From Gilvimarinus algae (lineage in GTDB: Bacteria > Pseudomonadota > Gammaproteobacteria > Pseudomonadales > Cellvibrionaceae), in assembly GCF_030518215.1 (NCBI RefSeq), contig NZ_JAULRT010000062.1, forward strand, positions 558,001-622,000: 64,000 bases of DNA, written 5' to 3'. How positions within the stretch are numbered: position 1 is the first letter of the stretch; every line of letters starts with the position of its first letter. The notes beneath the pieces are model-generated. The model saw only the letters and a program-made list of their open reading frames with translations. It was not told where the DNA came from and searched no databases. Both the position numbers and the translations under genes were made by a program. Shown one piece after another: positions 27,964 to 36,256 of the stretch.

Positions 27964-28770
27964 ATGGCATCGCCAACCTACAGCCTGGACGATTTGATTT
28001 ACCTGATGCAGCGCCTGCGGGATCCGCAAGACGGCTGCCCGTGGGACTTGCAGCAAACCTACCAGAGCATTGTTCCCTCTACTATTGAAGAGGCCTACGA
28101 GGTCGCCGATGCCATTGAACGTGGCGACCTAGATCATCTGAGCGAAGAACTGGGTGACTTGCTGTTTCAGGTGATTTTTTACAGCCAGTTTGGCGCGGAG
28201 CAAAAGCGCTTTGACTTTCATCAGGTGGTGGATACTTTGGTGGCCAAGCTGGTGCGTCGCCATCCTCATGTTTTCCCCAACGCCAATCTCTACGAGCGCT
28301 ACGGTGATCAGCCTGCCGATGAAGCCGCCATTAAGCAGCGCTGGGAAGACATTAAACAGGAAGAGCGCGCCGCCAAAGGCTCCAGAGGCACGCTGGACGA
28401 TATACCGCTCAATCTCCCGGCGCTTACCCGCGCCGCGAAACTGCAAAAGCGCGCCGCGCGCACGGGTTTTGATTGGGATGATGTCCAAGGCCCCATCGCC
28501 AAAGTGCGCGAGGAATTGCAGGAGGTCGAGCAGGCGCTGGCGAGCGGTGATATGAGCGCAGTGGAGGCCGAGCTCGGTGATCTTTTATTTGCGGTGGTGA
28601 ATATCAGCCGCTACCTTAAGCAGGACCCGGAGGGTTCACTACGCCGCGCAAACCATAAATTTGAGCGCCGCTTTCGCTATATTGAAGCGAATGCGACCGA
28701 TGCATTGAATAAACTCTCTCTTCAGCAAATGGACCAACTCTGGGATCAGGCCAAGCGTGAGGGCCTTTGA
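27964..28770 (+). CDS. mazG: nucleoside triphosphate pyrophosphohydrolase
   Basis: This 268-residue cytoplasmic enzyme hydrolyses NTPs to NMP and pyrophosphate. It has two MazG helical domains: the first with LRDPQDGCPWDLQQTYQSI, EEAYEVADAIE and EELGDLLFQVIFY (the EExxE...ExxD metal site), the second with a similar VREELQEVEQAL and EAELGDLLFAVVN. Length equals E. coli MazG. It follows relA directly, without the mazEF toxin-antitoxin pair that lies between them in E. coli. Confidence 0.95.
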   Translation: MASPTYSLDDLIYLMQRLRDPQDGCPWDLQQTYQSIVPSTIEEAYEVADAIERGDLDHLSEELGDLLFQVIFYSQFGAEQKRFDFHQVVDTLVAKLVRRHPHVFPNANLYERYGDQPADEAAIKQRWEDIKQEERAAKGSRGTLDDIPLNLPALTRAAKLQKRAARTGFDWDDVQGPIAKVREELQEVEQALASGDMSAVEAELGDLLFAVVNISRYLKQDPEGSLRRANHKFERRFRYIEANATDALNKLSLQQMDQLWDQAKREGL

Positions 28771-28873
28771 GCTCAAACCGCTCGCAAGCGTTAGGCAAGG
28801 TAAAGGCCGTTGTTTTCATCAGTGCAATTTGTTTAAGGTAGCCTAAAACCATAATCACCCAAAGGCTGCCGCT

Positions 28874-30043
28874 ATGCGCAAACGGACTCGTCCCTCTCAT
28901 CTACTCCCCAGTTTGTTTGCTGCGCTTTTGTCGTTAGTCGCCTGCTCGGGCGGCGGTCAGTCGACGGCACCTATTGCCGACAATCCCGCCAGCCGGGCAT
29001 CGTCCAGCGCGTCTTCCGTGAGCAGCGTCGGCGCCTCTTCTTTACCGTCGTTGAATTTCATCGCACCCGATGACCCGGCCATTCGCTACACCGGGCGGGT
29101 GGCCGTCACTCCAGAGGCTGCCAGCTACGACTGGGCCAATACGCAAATTGAATTTCGCACCAACGCGGCGGCGGTAACGCTGCTACTGGACGACGGGCTG
29201 AATGATTACAATGTGTTTGTAGGTGGTGAGCTTCACTCTAAGGTGTCAACGGCCTCCGGTCAGGGCGACTATCCTCTCAGTCTGGGCGAGGGGGAGCACC
29301 GGGTTTTGCTCACCAAGCGCACGGGTCCTAACTTTGGCGCGGGGCGCTTTCTAGGGCTTCAGCTGTCCAGTGACGGCGAGCTCTTACCCTTGCCGCCGGC
29401 GCCGGAGCGAAAGCTAGAGTTTATTGGCGATTCCTACACCGTAGGCTATGGCAATGAAGGGCCGGGGCTTGACTGCGGTGGCGTACTGCGCCCCTATGAA
29501 AACAGTTACCTCTCATACGCGCCCATTGCCGCTCGAGCCTTGGGCGCGCAAAGCCATTCCATTGCGATATCCGGTTTTGGGGCCGTGCGTAATTACGGCG
29601 ATGAAGATTCCACCAGTGCGACGCCAATGCCGTTTTACTACGGCAGAACGCTGATGGCCCGCGATGATCTGCCTTGGGGGTTCAGCGCCTGGCGCCCTGA
29701 CGCCGTGGTGATCAAACTGGGTACCAACGATCACAGCACGCCGCCCATGCCGGAGGCCAGCGTGTTTATCCAGGCTGTGCAGGATTTAATTGGCCAAGTG
29801 ACCTCGGCTTACGGCGAGTTACCCATCGTCCTTTTGGCCGATAGCTCCCTACCGCAAGTGGTGGAGCGGTTACAGGCGGCAGCCCACGAGCAGGCGCAAA
29901 TGGGTAACCCGCACGTGCATTTCGTCCAGGTCTCCCATCCACCCCAGTCCCAGCTCGGGTGCGACTGGCACCCGCTGGTGGCCGGGCATCAGGCCATGGC
30001 CAATCAGTTGGCTGAGGCGCTCAGGCCTATTATGCAGTGGTAG
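28874..30043 (+). CDS. SGNH/GDSL hydrolase lipoprotein, CE2-like carbohydrate esterase
   Basis: The protein has 389 residues. A lipoprotein signal ends LLSLVAC (Cys24 region), followed by a Ser/Ala-rich linker (about 35-58) common in Cellvibrio/Saccharophagus surface enzymes. A jelly-roll domain (about 60-170) precedes the SGNH domain: FIGDSYTVGYGNEG carries the nucleophile Ser, GTND the block III residue, and GCDWHPLVAGH the catalytic His. This two-domain order is that of family CE2 acetyl-xylan/glucomannan esterases. It is likely outer-membrane anchored, deacetylating plant or algal polysaccharide. Monocistronic; the next gene is convergent. Confidence 0.85.
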   Translation: MRKRTRPSHLLPSLFAALLSLVACSGGGQSTAPIADNPASRASSSASSVSSVGASSLPSLNFIAPDDPAIRYTGRVAVTPEAASYDWANTQIEFRTNAAAVTLLLDDGLNDYNVFVGGELHSKVSTASGQGDYPLSLGEGEHRVLLTKRTGPNFGAGRFLGLQLSSDGELLPLPPAPERKLEFIGDSYTVGYGNEGPGLDCGGVLRPYENSYLSYAPIAARALGAQSHSIAISGFGAVRNYGDEDSTSATPMPFYYGRTLMARDDLPWGFSAWRPDAVVIKLGTNDHSTPPMPEASVFIQAVQDLIGQVTSAYGELPIVLLADSSLPQVVERLQAAAHEQAQMGNPHVHFVQVSHPPQSQLGCDWHPLVAGHQAMANQLAEALRPIMQW

Positions 30044-30931
30044 TCAGGCCTGCCCTGACTCCTTAAAGTGCTCTGCCATAAGCTCCAGAAATCGCGCTAA
30101 GCGTGGAGGCATAAAGCGGCGTTCAGGGTAGAGGGCATAGAGGGTCATCTTGGGTTTTCGGGTTTTAGCCAGAATTTCAACCAGCTCGCCAGTATCGAGA
30201 GCGTTTTGGCAAATAAAACTCGGAATAAACCCAATGCCCTCTCCGAGCTTGATGATCTCCAGCAAAAAGACAGAACTGTTGGCTTTGAGTTGACCGCTTA
30301 TGGCAATGCCTTGTCCACCGACCGGCCAGAGATTTTTGTCACGAAAGTAGGTGTATTCAAAGCAGTTATGTTTTTTTAGATCGCTGGCGCGTCTAATGGG
30401 ATCGTGCGAGGCGAGGTATGCCGCTGAGGCGCAAATACGGTAATCAAAATGCGTGAGCACGCGGCCCACGTAAGGGGAATCAAAACTGCGGCTGGCCACT
30501 CTCAGGCCCACATCGAAATTGTGTTGAATCAAATCCAGTGATTCGTCCGAAAGCTGGATGTCCAGTTCTATATCCGGGTATTGCTGCATAAACGCGCTGA
30601 TGGCAGGCCGCAAGGCCGTTAGGCCGAGTGCCATGGGTGCATTGACTCTGAGTTTGCCTTTGGGAAGCTGCAGCTCATCTTGAATATGAAGCTCTGCCTC
30701 ATCGACTTGTTGCAATATATTCCGGCAGCGTTGTAGATAGGCATCGCCCAGTGGGGTGAGCTGCAGTTGTCGCGTTGAACGCTGCAGCAGGCGAGCGCCC
30801 AAGGCGTCTTCAAGCTTGGCTATTTGTTTGCTTACCATGGATTTGGTCGTTCCGCATTGCTCGGCTACTTTGCTGAAGCTGCCAAGCTCGCTGACTTGAA
30901 CCAGTAGCTGCATGGCTTTGAGCTTATCCAT
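30044..30931 (-). CDS. LysR family regulator, divergent from a GST-NTF2-tautomerase operon
   Basis: The protein has 295 residues. The LysR winged helix starts MDKLKAMQLLVQVSELGSFS, with the recognition helix in GTTKSMVSKQIAKLE, and the effector domain follows from about residue 90. ATG at 30931 is the family-typical start; ten extra residues to 30961 are unlikely. It resembles the CrgA/DsdC-like group (VNAPMALGLTALRPAI). It is divergent from the gstA-like gene with about 110 bases between starts, so it most likely controls that operon in response to an electrophile or aromatic compound. Confidence 0.88.
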   Translation of the reverse strand: MDKLKAMQLLVQVSELGSFSKVAEQCGTTKSMVSKQIAKLEDALGARLLQRSTRQLQLTPLGDAYLQRCRNILQQVDEAELHIQDELQLPKGKLRVNAPMALGLTALRPAISAFMQQYPDIELDIQLSDESLDLIQHNFDVGLRVASRSFDSPYVGRVLTHFDYRICASAAYLASHDPIRRASDLKKHNCFEYTYFRDKNLWPVGGQGIAISGQLKANSSVFLLEIIKLGEGIGFIPSFICQNALDTGELVEILAKTRKPKMTLYALYPERRFMPPRLARFLELMAEHFKESGQA

Positions 30932-31040
30932 GGTATCCCCCAAGGAAACAGTAGGTATCAATTGTAGTTATATATTCGCTAAGTCGGCAAGTCTATAGTG
31001 GGCCCTGTCAACCAAGTTATCTTTACACAGGAAAGCTACT

Positions 31041-31646
31041 ATGTATCAGTTGTACTATTCACCGGGAGCGTGTTCATTGGCCACTCAGGTGATTTTGCGT
31101 GAGCTGGGCCAGGATTTTTCCCTTATTAGCAAGGCCGAGATCGCCGACTATTCGCAAATCAACCCAGTGGGCGCTGTGCCCGCGTTAAAAACAGGGGATA
31201 CTGTTGTTACCGAGGGCGCTGCGATTATTCTCTATCTATTGGAGCGCCATGCAAATCAGCTGCTGCCCACCGATGCGCAGGCTCGTGGTCGGGTGATTGA
31301 GGCCTTGATGTTTGCAAATGCCAGCATGCACCCGGCCTACAGCAAACTGTTTTTCCTGGCTGGTAGTTTGGAGGACTCCGAAACCAAAATGGCGCTGCTT
31401 TCAGCCGCGGCTCAGAAGGTTTCAGCGCTCTGGGAAGTAGTGGAAAGCCGGCTTGAAGTGCACGCCTACTTGGCCGGTGAGGTTCTGAGCCCGGCCGATA
31501 TTTTGTTGGCCGTCTACGCCGCTTGGGGGGAATTCTTTCCTGTCCGCATTGAAATAGGCCGCAGGTCAAAGGCACTTATCGATTCGGTCAGAGCCATGCC
31601 CAGCTACCGGGCATCGGTAGCGGCCGAGCAGAGTAAGGTGGCCTGA
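31041..31646 (+). CDS. glutathione S-transferase, beta-class-like
   Basis: The protein has 201 residues. The N-terminal thioredoxin-like domain begins MYQLYYSPGACSLATQVILREL; the Cys11 after PGA is the hallmark of bacterial beta-class GSTs. NPVGAVPALKTGD with the cis-Pro and TEGAAIILYLLERH bind glutathione. The helical C-terminal domain starts near residue 85. AGGAAAG lies before the ATG. It heads a three-gene operon with an NTF2-like protein (2 bases later) and a 4-OT-like tautomerase, under a divergent LysR gene. Confidence 0.9.
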   Translation: MYQLYYSPGACSLATQVILRELGQDFSLISKAEIADYSQINPVGAVPALKTGDTVVTEGAAIILYLLERHANQLLPTDAQARGRVIEALMFANASMHPAYSKLFFLAGSLEDSETKMALLSAAAQKVSALWEVVESRLEVHAYLAGEVLSPADILLAVYAAWGEFFPVRIEIGRRSKALIDSVRAMPSYRASVAAEQSKVA

Positions 31647-31648
31647 GA

Positions 31649-32005
31649 ATGTCTGCCAGTGATTCTGTGCAGATTGAACGCTTGGTCGAGGACTATTTTA
31701 CGGGCTTGCATCGTGCCGATCGTGCGTTACTCGACACCGTGTTCGATGATCGGGCGCAGCTGCAGGCTCCGGGGATTCGCCGCACGAAAGCTGAGTGGCT
31801 GGAGCTCGTGGTCAGTCGCCCGGTGCCCGCCGAGCGTGGGGATGCCTTTGCTTACCGGTTGGAGGCCATTGATCTTTTCGGTGAGCAAGCGGTGGTCAGA
31901 GTCTATTGCCCGCTGCTCGGTCGTGAGTTTGTAGACTTTCTCAGCCTGCTGAAAGAGCAAGGGCGCTGGCGTATCGTCAATAAAATGTATGCGGATAAAC
32001 CCTAA
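31649..32005 (+). CDS. NTF2-like protein (lumazine-binding-like/SnoaL fold)
   Basis: The protein has 118 residues with the NTF2 cone fold pattern: the N-terminal helix IERLVEDYFTGLHRADRALLDTVF, then strands with AVVRVYCPLLGREFVDFLSLLKEQGRWRIVNKMY at the end, as in the putative lumazine-binding (Lumazine_bd_2) group. Often a small-molecule binding or isomerase-like protein; no catalytic residue can be named. It starts two bases after the GST stop and is followed at 10 bases by the tautomerase. Confidence 0.78.
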   Translation: MSASDSVQIERLVEDYFTGLHRADRALLDTVFDDRAQLQAPGIRRTKAEWLELVVSRPVPAERGDAFAYRLEAIDLFGEQAVVRVYCPLLGREFVDFLSLLKEQGRWRIVNKMYADKP

Positions 32006-32015
32006 GGAGACAAAA

Positions 32016-32210
32016 GTGCCTTACGTGAATATAAAAGTGACTAATGAAGGGGTGAGCCCCGAACAAAAGCGTCGGCTGATTCGTGGGGTAACCCAATTGC
32101 TGGTGGATACCCTGAACAAAGACCCCAAAACCACTTTTGTGGTGATTGATGAAGTCAGTACCGATAACTGGGGTATCGGTTACAAGAGCGTTACCGAATT
32201 AAGAGCTTAG
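32016..32210 (+). CDS. 4-oxalocrotonate tautomerase family enzyme
   Basis: The protein has 64 residues. GTG at 32016 is chosen because AAGGAGA ends six bases upstream and because it places Pro at position 2, which becomes the catalytic N-terminal Pro1 after Met removal. The sequence PYVNIKVTNEGVSPEQKRRL and the ending DNWGIGYKSVTEL match 4-OT-like tautomerases of 2-hydroxymuconate type. It works as a small oligomeric keto-enol tautomerase in the cytoplasm. It is third in the GST operon, suggesting detoxification or isomerisation of an aromatic or unsaturated acid. Confidence 0.85.
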   Translation: MPYVNIKVTNEGVSPEQKRRLIRGVTQLLVDTLNKDPKTTFVVIDEVSTDNWGIGYKSVTELRA

Positions 32211-32280
32211 GGGTCGAGAACTTTTATCACAAGGAAGTGTCCGTAAAAGGGTTCATATTACTGATCAGGGAAGGTTTGCC

Positions 32281-33096
32281 ATGCCCCTCTTTTTTCGTCT
32301 CTTACTCGTGTGCTTGTTGACGAGTATACTGTTCGCTTGCTCCTCCATGCCCGTCGGCTCTATGCTGAAAATGCGCTCTGTCGACCCCCTGACCATGGAT
32401 GGACGTCAGTTAAAAATCGCGGTAATTCTTCCCAAACGTATCGACATCTCCCAGGCCCATGTAGTGATGCTGCTGGGTTTTGACGCTGTGGATGACCAAT
32501 TGGATATTGCGGAAAACCTTGAGTTTTCAGCGGTCTCTGAACAGCGCTTACCCGCCGACTTTGTCTATTCCCTTCAGCCAGAAGAAAATTTGGTGGTGAT
32601 GGAGCTGACCGACGAGCAGGCCCGGCGCCTGACTCAGATGCAAAAGCGCATTGCCGATAAAAAGGCTGAAGGTGTTGAAGGCAAGGGTGCCCTGGGTTTT
32701 AGCGTCAGTGGCTTTTGTCTCAAGGACACACCTGAGGGCGATTCATCGCTGATTGCCAATATTTACCTCCAGCTCGACACAACCCAGGAGTACATGCATT
32801 TGATTCGCGATTTGGACCTTACCGAGCAAGACATAGAGGCGGAGCAGGCCCTGTGTAAGAACTGGAAGGGTTATCAGGGCACTAACCAGTTGGCGTGCTC
32901 GCCCGCGTGGGTAAAAAGAGTGTCGGCTGCACTGCCGGTGACCGATGGCGCAGGCCATGGACCCGATCCAGGTTCTGTCGAATGGCAGGGCGCGCTGGAG
33001 TTTGCTTTGGGTCTTAGAGATGACCCCGATGTGCCGCCTCGCCAATCACAGCAATGGTGTGAGTATATTGCCGGTCATCTGGAGGCGCGGCAGTGA
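32281..33096 (+). CDS. hypothetical lipoprotein heading the DUF1287/class D beta-lactamase operon
   Basis: The protein has 271 residues. The signal MPLFFRLLLVCLLTSILFAC is a lipobox with Cys20, so it is a probable lipoprotein. The mature domain is mixed alpha/beta, with ILPKRIDISQAHVVMLLGF early and a Cys-containing C-terminal part (GFCLKD, EQALCKNW, LACSPAW, WCEYI) that could form disulphides. Not recognised as a known family. A good AGGGAAGG site precedes the ATG. Its TGA overlaps the GTG of the DUF1287 gene (GTGA), so it is translated together with it. Confidence 0.7.
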   Translation: MPLFFRLLLVCLLTSILFACSSMPVGSMLKMRSVDPLTMDGRQLKIAVILPKRIDISQAHVVMLLGFDAVDDQLDIAENLEFSAVSEQRLPADFVYSLQPEENLVVMELTDEQARRLTQMQKRIADKKAEGVEGKGALGFSVSGFCLKDTPEGDSSLIANIYLQLDTTQEYMHLIRDLDLTEQDIEAEQALCKNWKGYQGTNQLACSPAWVKRVSAALPVTDGAGHGPDPGSVEWQGALEFALGLRDDPDVPPRQSQQWCEYIAGHLEARQ

Positions 33097-33716
33097 TACT
33101 CTTTCGATCGCGATTGTTTTCTGGGGGAGTTGCGGGCGTTTTGTCCTGGTTTGCCGTTTCGGTTGCACAGGCAGACGAATCACTGGCTTTTTCGCAGCGA
33201 CTGGCTGCCGCCGCTTTTGAGCGCACAGAGCACAGAGTCGTTTACGATGGCCGCTATATACCAATGGACTACCCCGGTGGCGATGTGCCTGCGGGTATCG
33301 GTGTCTGTACCGATGTCGTCATTCGTAGCTATCGCGCCCTCGGCATAGATTTACAAGAACGGGTGCATAAGGATATAACTGCCCACTTTAGTGCCTACCC
33401 CTCTCGCCGGATATGGGGTTTGACTGCGCCAGACAGTAACATTGATCATCGCCGGGTGCCGAACCTGCAAGCGTTCTTTGCGCGCCACGGTGAGGCGCTC
33501 GCAATAACCGATAGCGCGGGCGATTATCTGCCCGGCGATTTGGTCACCTGGATGTTGCCAGGCAATCTTCCACACATTGGTATTGTCAGCGATCGCACCA
33601 CTGCGGCCGGCGTGCCTTTGGTGGTCCATAACATCGGTGCGGGTCCGCAGCTGGAGGATCGCTTGTTTGCTTACCCTATTAACGGGCACTATCGCTATCA
33701 CTCCGACACACAATAA
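33093..33716 (+). CDS. DUF1287 domain periplasmic protein
   Basis: The protein has 207 residues. A signal peptide (to about residue 27, ending VAQA) is followed by the DUF1287 domain: YDGRYIPMDYPGGDVPAGIGVCTDVVIRSYRALGIDLQ, HKDITAHFSAYPSR, LPGDLVTWMLPGNLPHIGIVSD and VHNIGAGPQLEDRLF. The pattern of a Cys at a helix start (GVCTDVV) and a His on a later strand (PHIGIV) looks like an NlpC/P60-type papain fold, suggesting a cell-wall amidase or peptidase, but this is inference. GTG start overlaps the previous stop by 4 bases. Confidence 0.85.
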   Translation: MILFRSRLFSGGVAGVLSWFAVSVAQADESLAFSQRLAAAAFERTEHRVVYDGRYIPMDYPGGDVPAGIGVCTDVVIRSYRALGIDLQERVHKDITAHFSAYPSRRIWGLTAPDSNIDHRRVPNLQAFFARHGEALAITDSAGDYLPGDLVTWMLPGNLPHIGIVSDRTTAAGVPLVVHNIGAGPQLEDRLFAYPINGHYRYHSDTQ

Positions 33717-33733
33717 CAAGCAAGGAGCCGGAA

Positions 33734-34534
33734 ATGACACCAATAGCCCGAGCCGCGTGGCTTTTAATGATGTTTGCGGCACCGACTGCTATGGCCGAGA
33801 GCGTCGCCAACTGCGATCAACCCGTTGAGCTCTGCACTTTTGTGCTCTACAGCGAGCCGACCGGTGGTTATACCGTGAGCGGGGAAGCGCGCGCCAAACA
33901 GCGGTTTTCTCCTTTTTCGACCTTTAAGGTGGCCAGCTCGGCCATTACTTTGCAAACTGGTGTTGTTCGGGATTTAACACAGCCACTTAATTACAGCCGG
34001 GATGACTATCCGCCAGAGCCCTGGTGGCCAAGCTCCTGGCAGCGCACTCCCATGACGCTCCCACAGGCTTTTCAGCGCTCGGCGGTACCTGTCTACCGTA
34101 CGCTGGTCTCGCAGATGGGGTCAGAGGCTATGACAAAATGGCTACAGGCCTTTGAGTATGGCAACCAGGATATCTCCTCAGGCCTGGATGACTTCTGGTT
34201 GAGCGGTTCTCTGCAAATTTCAGCCCTGGAGCAAGTCGCGTTTTTACGCCGCATCGCCAATGATGAGGTGGGGCTGGATGCGGAGGTGACTTCCCGTTTG
34301 TTGAAGGTGATGCAAGCCGAAAAAGCAGACCAATACACCCTCTATGCCAAGACCGGCGCTGGTTACTTGGCTGTGGACGAGACACTTGGCTGGTACGTCG
34401 GTTGGGTGGACAACGCCGAGGGCAGATACTATTTTGCTCTTAACGTATCCGGTAATACCGTTGCCGATATTCAAGCTCGTCGCGAGGCCTTGGCAAAGGC
34501 CTATTTACGTCAGGCCGGGTTGATCACCAATTGA
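33734..34534 (+). CDS. class D (OXA-like) beta-lactamase family protein
   Basis: The protein has 266 residues. A signal peptide ends near AMA (residue 21). All class D motifs are visible: STFK (Ser62-Lys65, nucleophile and the Lys that is carboxylated), SAV (Ser116-Val118), YGN (142-144), W155 in WLSGSL, and KTG (206-208). It therefore can be an active serine beta-lactamase in the periplasm. It is encoded in a chromosomal operon with a lipoprotein and a DUF1287 cell-wall-like protein and no mobile element nearby, which suggests an intrinsic gene, possibly with a peptidoglycan role. Hydrolysis spectrum cannot be told. Confidence 0.88.
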   Translation: MTPIARAAWLLMMFAAPTAMAESVANCDQPVELCTFVLYSEPTGGYTVSGEARAKQRFSPFSTFKVASSAITLQTGVVRDLTQPLNYSRDDYPPEPWWPSSWQRTPMTLPQAFQRSAVPVYRTLVSQMGSEAMTKWLQAFEYGNQDISSGLDDFWLSGSLQISALEQVAFLRRIANDEVGLDAEVTSRLLKVMQAEKADQYTLYAKTGAGYLAVDETLGWYVGWVDNAEGRYYFALNVSGNTVADIQARREALAKAYLRQAGLITN

Positions 34535-34542
34535 GAATTCCC

Positions 34543-34803
34543 ATGTCCGATAACACAGCGCCCCAAACCCTTCACCTGAAAGCCCTGGACGCTATTAGCC
34601 GGGGCGAATGGCACGTGGCCCATGAAACCGTCCAAGATGAGACGGATAGGTTATCGTGCTTGATACACGCCTACCTACACCGGCTAGAGGGCGATATGGG
34701 CAATGCTCGTTATTGGTATGGCCGCGCTGGAGAGCACATGCCGGCCAATACCCTGGCTCAGGAACTGGCGCGCCTACAAAAGGGGAAGAATGATAAGGGC
34801 TAG
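34543..34803 (+). CDS. small helical protein, TPR-like, end of the beta-lactamase operon
   Basis: The protein has 86 residues. It is soluble and all-helical: LHLKALDAISRGEWHVAHETVQDE, CLIHAYLHRLEGDMGNARYWYGRAGEHMP. The last segment has the A/G-x3-Y-W pattern of a TPR-like repeat, common in small proteins of gammaproteobacteria. ATG at 34543 lies 9 bases after the class D gene stop. No signal peptide, unlike the three genes before it, so it should be cytoplasmic. Function unknown. Confidence 0.7.
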   Translation: MSDNTAPQTLHLKALDAISRGEWHVAHETVQDETDRLSCLIHAYLHRLEGDMGNARYWYGRAGEHMPANTLAQELARLQKGKNDKG

Positions 34804-34812
34804 CCGAAAATT

Positions 34813-34831
34813 GAAAATGAATATCATTTTA
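34813..34831. promoter_or_regulatory. Fur-box-like sequence
   Basis: AAAATGA (34814-34820) and TCATTTT (34824-34830) form a perfect dyad around ATA. The 19-base segment starting at 34813 agrees with the Fur consensus GATAATGATAATCATTATC at 14 of 19 positions by eye. It lies just after the small gene stop and about 170 bases before the HD-GYP start, so iron control of that gene is possible. No clear -35/-10 was matched to it. Confidence 0.45.
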
Positions 34832-34999
34832 TGCCTGTGTATAGCGCTAACTAATAAAGCCCCTAGACATTATTAATATTTATCCGGGCAGCCATAGGCT
34901 AGACTGGCTATAGTGGGGTAATAGTGACGCATAAAATAGCTTTTTAGGCTGGCACAGAGCCCTCCCTGTGCCCTCGCGTGGTCAGCAACGAGAACTGCT

Positions 35000-36256
35000 T
35001 TGGATACCCGAGAAATACGTCCCGGCTTTTACGATAAAAGCAAGCGCAGCATCAAGATACCCGTGGGTGAACTGCGGGTAGGCATGTACGTGTCCAAGCT
35101 GGACCGGGATTGGCTCGAAACGCCGTTTTTGCTGCAGGGCTTTCTCTTAGAAAGTCAGGACGACGTCGATACCGTGGCCGAATACTGCCAACATGTCTGG
35201 ATTGACGCCGTACAGCCAGAGTGGGTGCCGCCCGACGAACACGGTGTTATGGAGCCCAAAACTCGCAAGAAAACCACCTATATCAACAAAGTCTCCGCCC
35301 GGGATGAGCACGACCAGGCGCTGGGCGTTTTTCGCGAGGCGCGGCGGCTCACCAAAACCATTATCGACGATATCCGCCTCGGTGGTACCCTCAATACTGA
35401 GGAGGCCAAGTCGACGGTCAAATCCTGTGTCGACAGTATTTTGCGCAATCCAGATGCGCTGCTGTGGATGACCAAAATTCGCAACCAGGATAACTACACC
35501 GCCGAACATTGCCTTAACGTGTGCATTCTGGCCATTGCCTTTGGTCGGCACCTCGGCTTTAGTGAGGCCGAGCTGGAAAAGCTCGGCTTGTGTGGCTTGC
35601 TGCACGATGTGGGCAAAATGCGTGTGCCTCCCGAGGTGCTCAATAAGCCGGGCCCCTTGGATAAAAAGGAGTGGAACCAAATGCGCGCCCATGTGATTCA
35701 CGGGCGTAACCTGTTGCTGTCGAGCCCCGGCATTACTCACGCTGCCGTCGACGTCGCCTACAGTCATCACGAACGAATGGACGGGCAGGGTTACCCGCGC
35801 AAATTACCCGCCTCGGGCATCTCTGAGTTTTCTCGTATTATTGCCTTGGTGGACGCCTACGATGCCATGACTGCCAAGCGTTGTTATGCACCGGCTATTC
35901 CCACTACGCAGGCGTTGAAAATCATCTACAAAGATCGCGGCACTCACTTTGATGAGCGCTTGGCGCTGGCGTTTATTAAGAGTGTTGGACTCTATCCGCC
36001 GGGTTCGCTGGTAGAACTTAAAAACGGGCTCGTCGGGCTGGTGCTGGAAGGCAATAAGCAATACCGTCACCTGCCAAAAGTCATTCTCTTGGCGCAGGGC
36101 GATGAGCCGCTGGAGCGCGAAAAAATTGTGGATCTTGCTCAGGTAGAAGCTGGAAAACTTGATAAGAGCTACTTAATTCGCGACACCCTGCCCGATGGAA
36201 CTCACGGAATTTTTGTCCGCGATTATCGCGAAAAAGGGCTGGTGTTTAAGAGTTGA
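35000..36256 (+). CDS. HD-GYP domain cyclic di-GMP phosphodiesterase with N-terminal DUF3391
   Basis: The protein has 418 residues. The N-terminal DUF3391 (about 15-145) starts IKIPVGELRVGMYVSKLDRDWLETPF. The HD-GYP domain (about 150-340) has CGLLHDVGKMRVP (HD), HVIHGRNLL, SHHERMDGQGYPR (GYP signature) and DAYDAMTAKR. It should hydrolyse cyclic di-GMP, lowering biofilm signalling and favouring motility. No receiver domain or membrane segment. The start is uncertain: the TTG at 35000 is used because the next in-frame ATG (35084) would cut into DUF3391; the ribosome site is weak. Confidence 0.88.
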   Translation: MDTREIRPGFYDKSKRSIKIPVGELRVGMYVSKLDRDWLETPFLLQGFLLESQDDVDTVAEYCQHVWIDAVQPEWVPPDEHGVMEPKTRKKTTYINKVSARDEHDQALGVFREARRLTKTIIDDIRLGGTLNTEEAKSTVKSCVDSILRNPDALLWMTKIRNQDNYTAEHCLNVCILAIAFGRHLGFSEAELEKLGLCGLLHDVGKMRVPPEVLNKPGPLDKKEWNQMRAHVIHGRNLLLSSPGITHAAVDVAYSHHERMDGQGYPRKLPASGISEFSRIIALVDAYDAMTAKRCYAPAIPTTQALKIIYKDRGTHFDERLALAFIKSVGLYPPGSLVELKNGLVGLVLEGNKQYRHLPKVILLAQGDEPLEREKIVDLAQVEAGKLDKSYLIRDTLPDGTHGIFVRDYREKGLVFKS

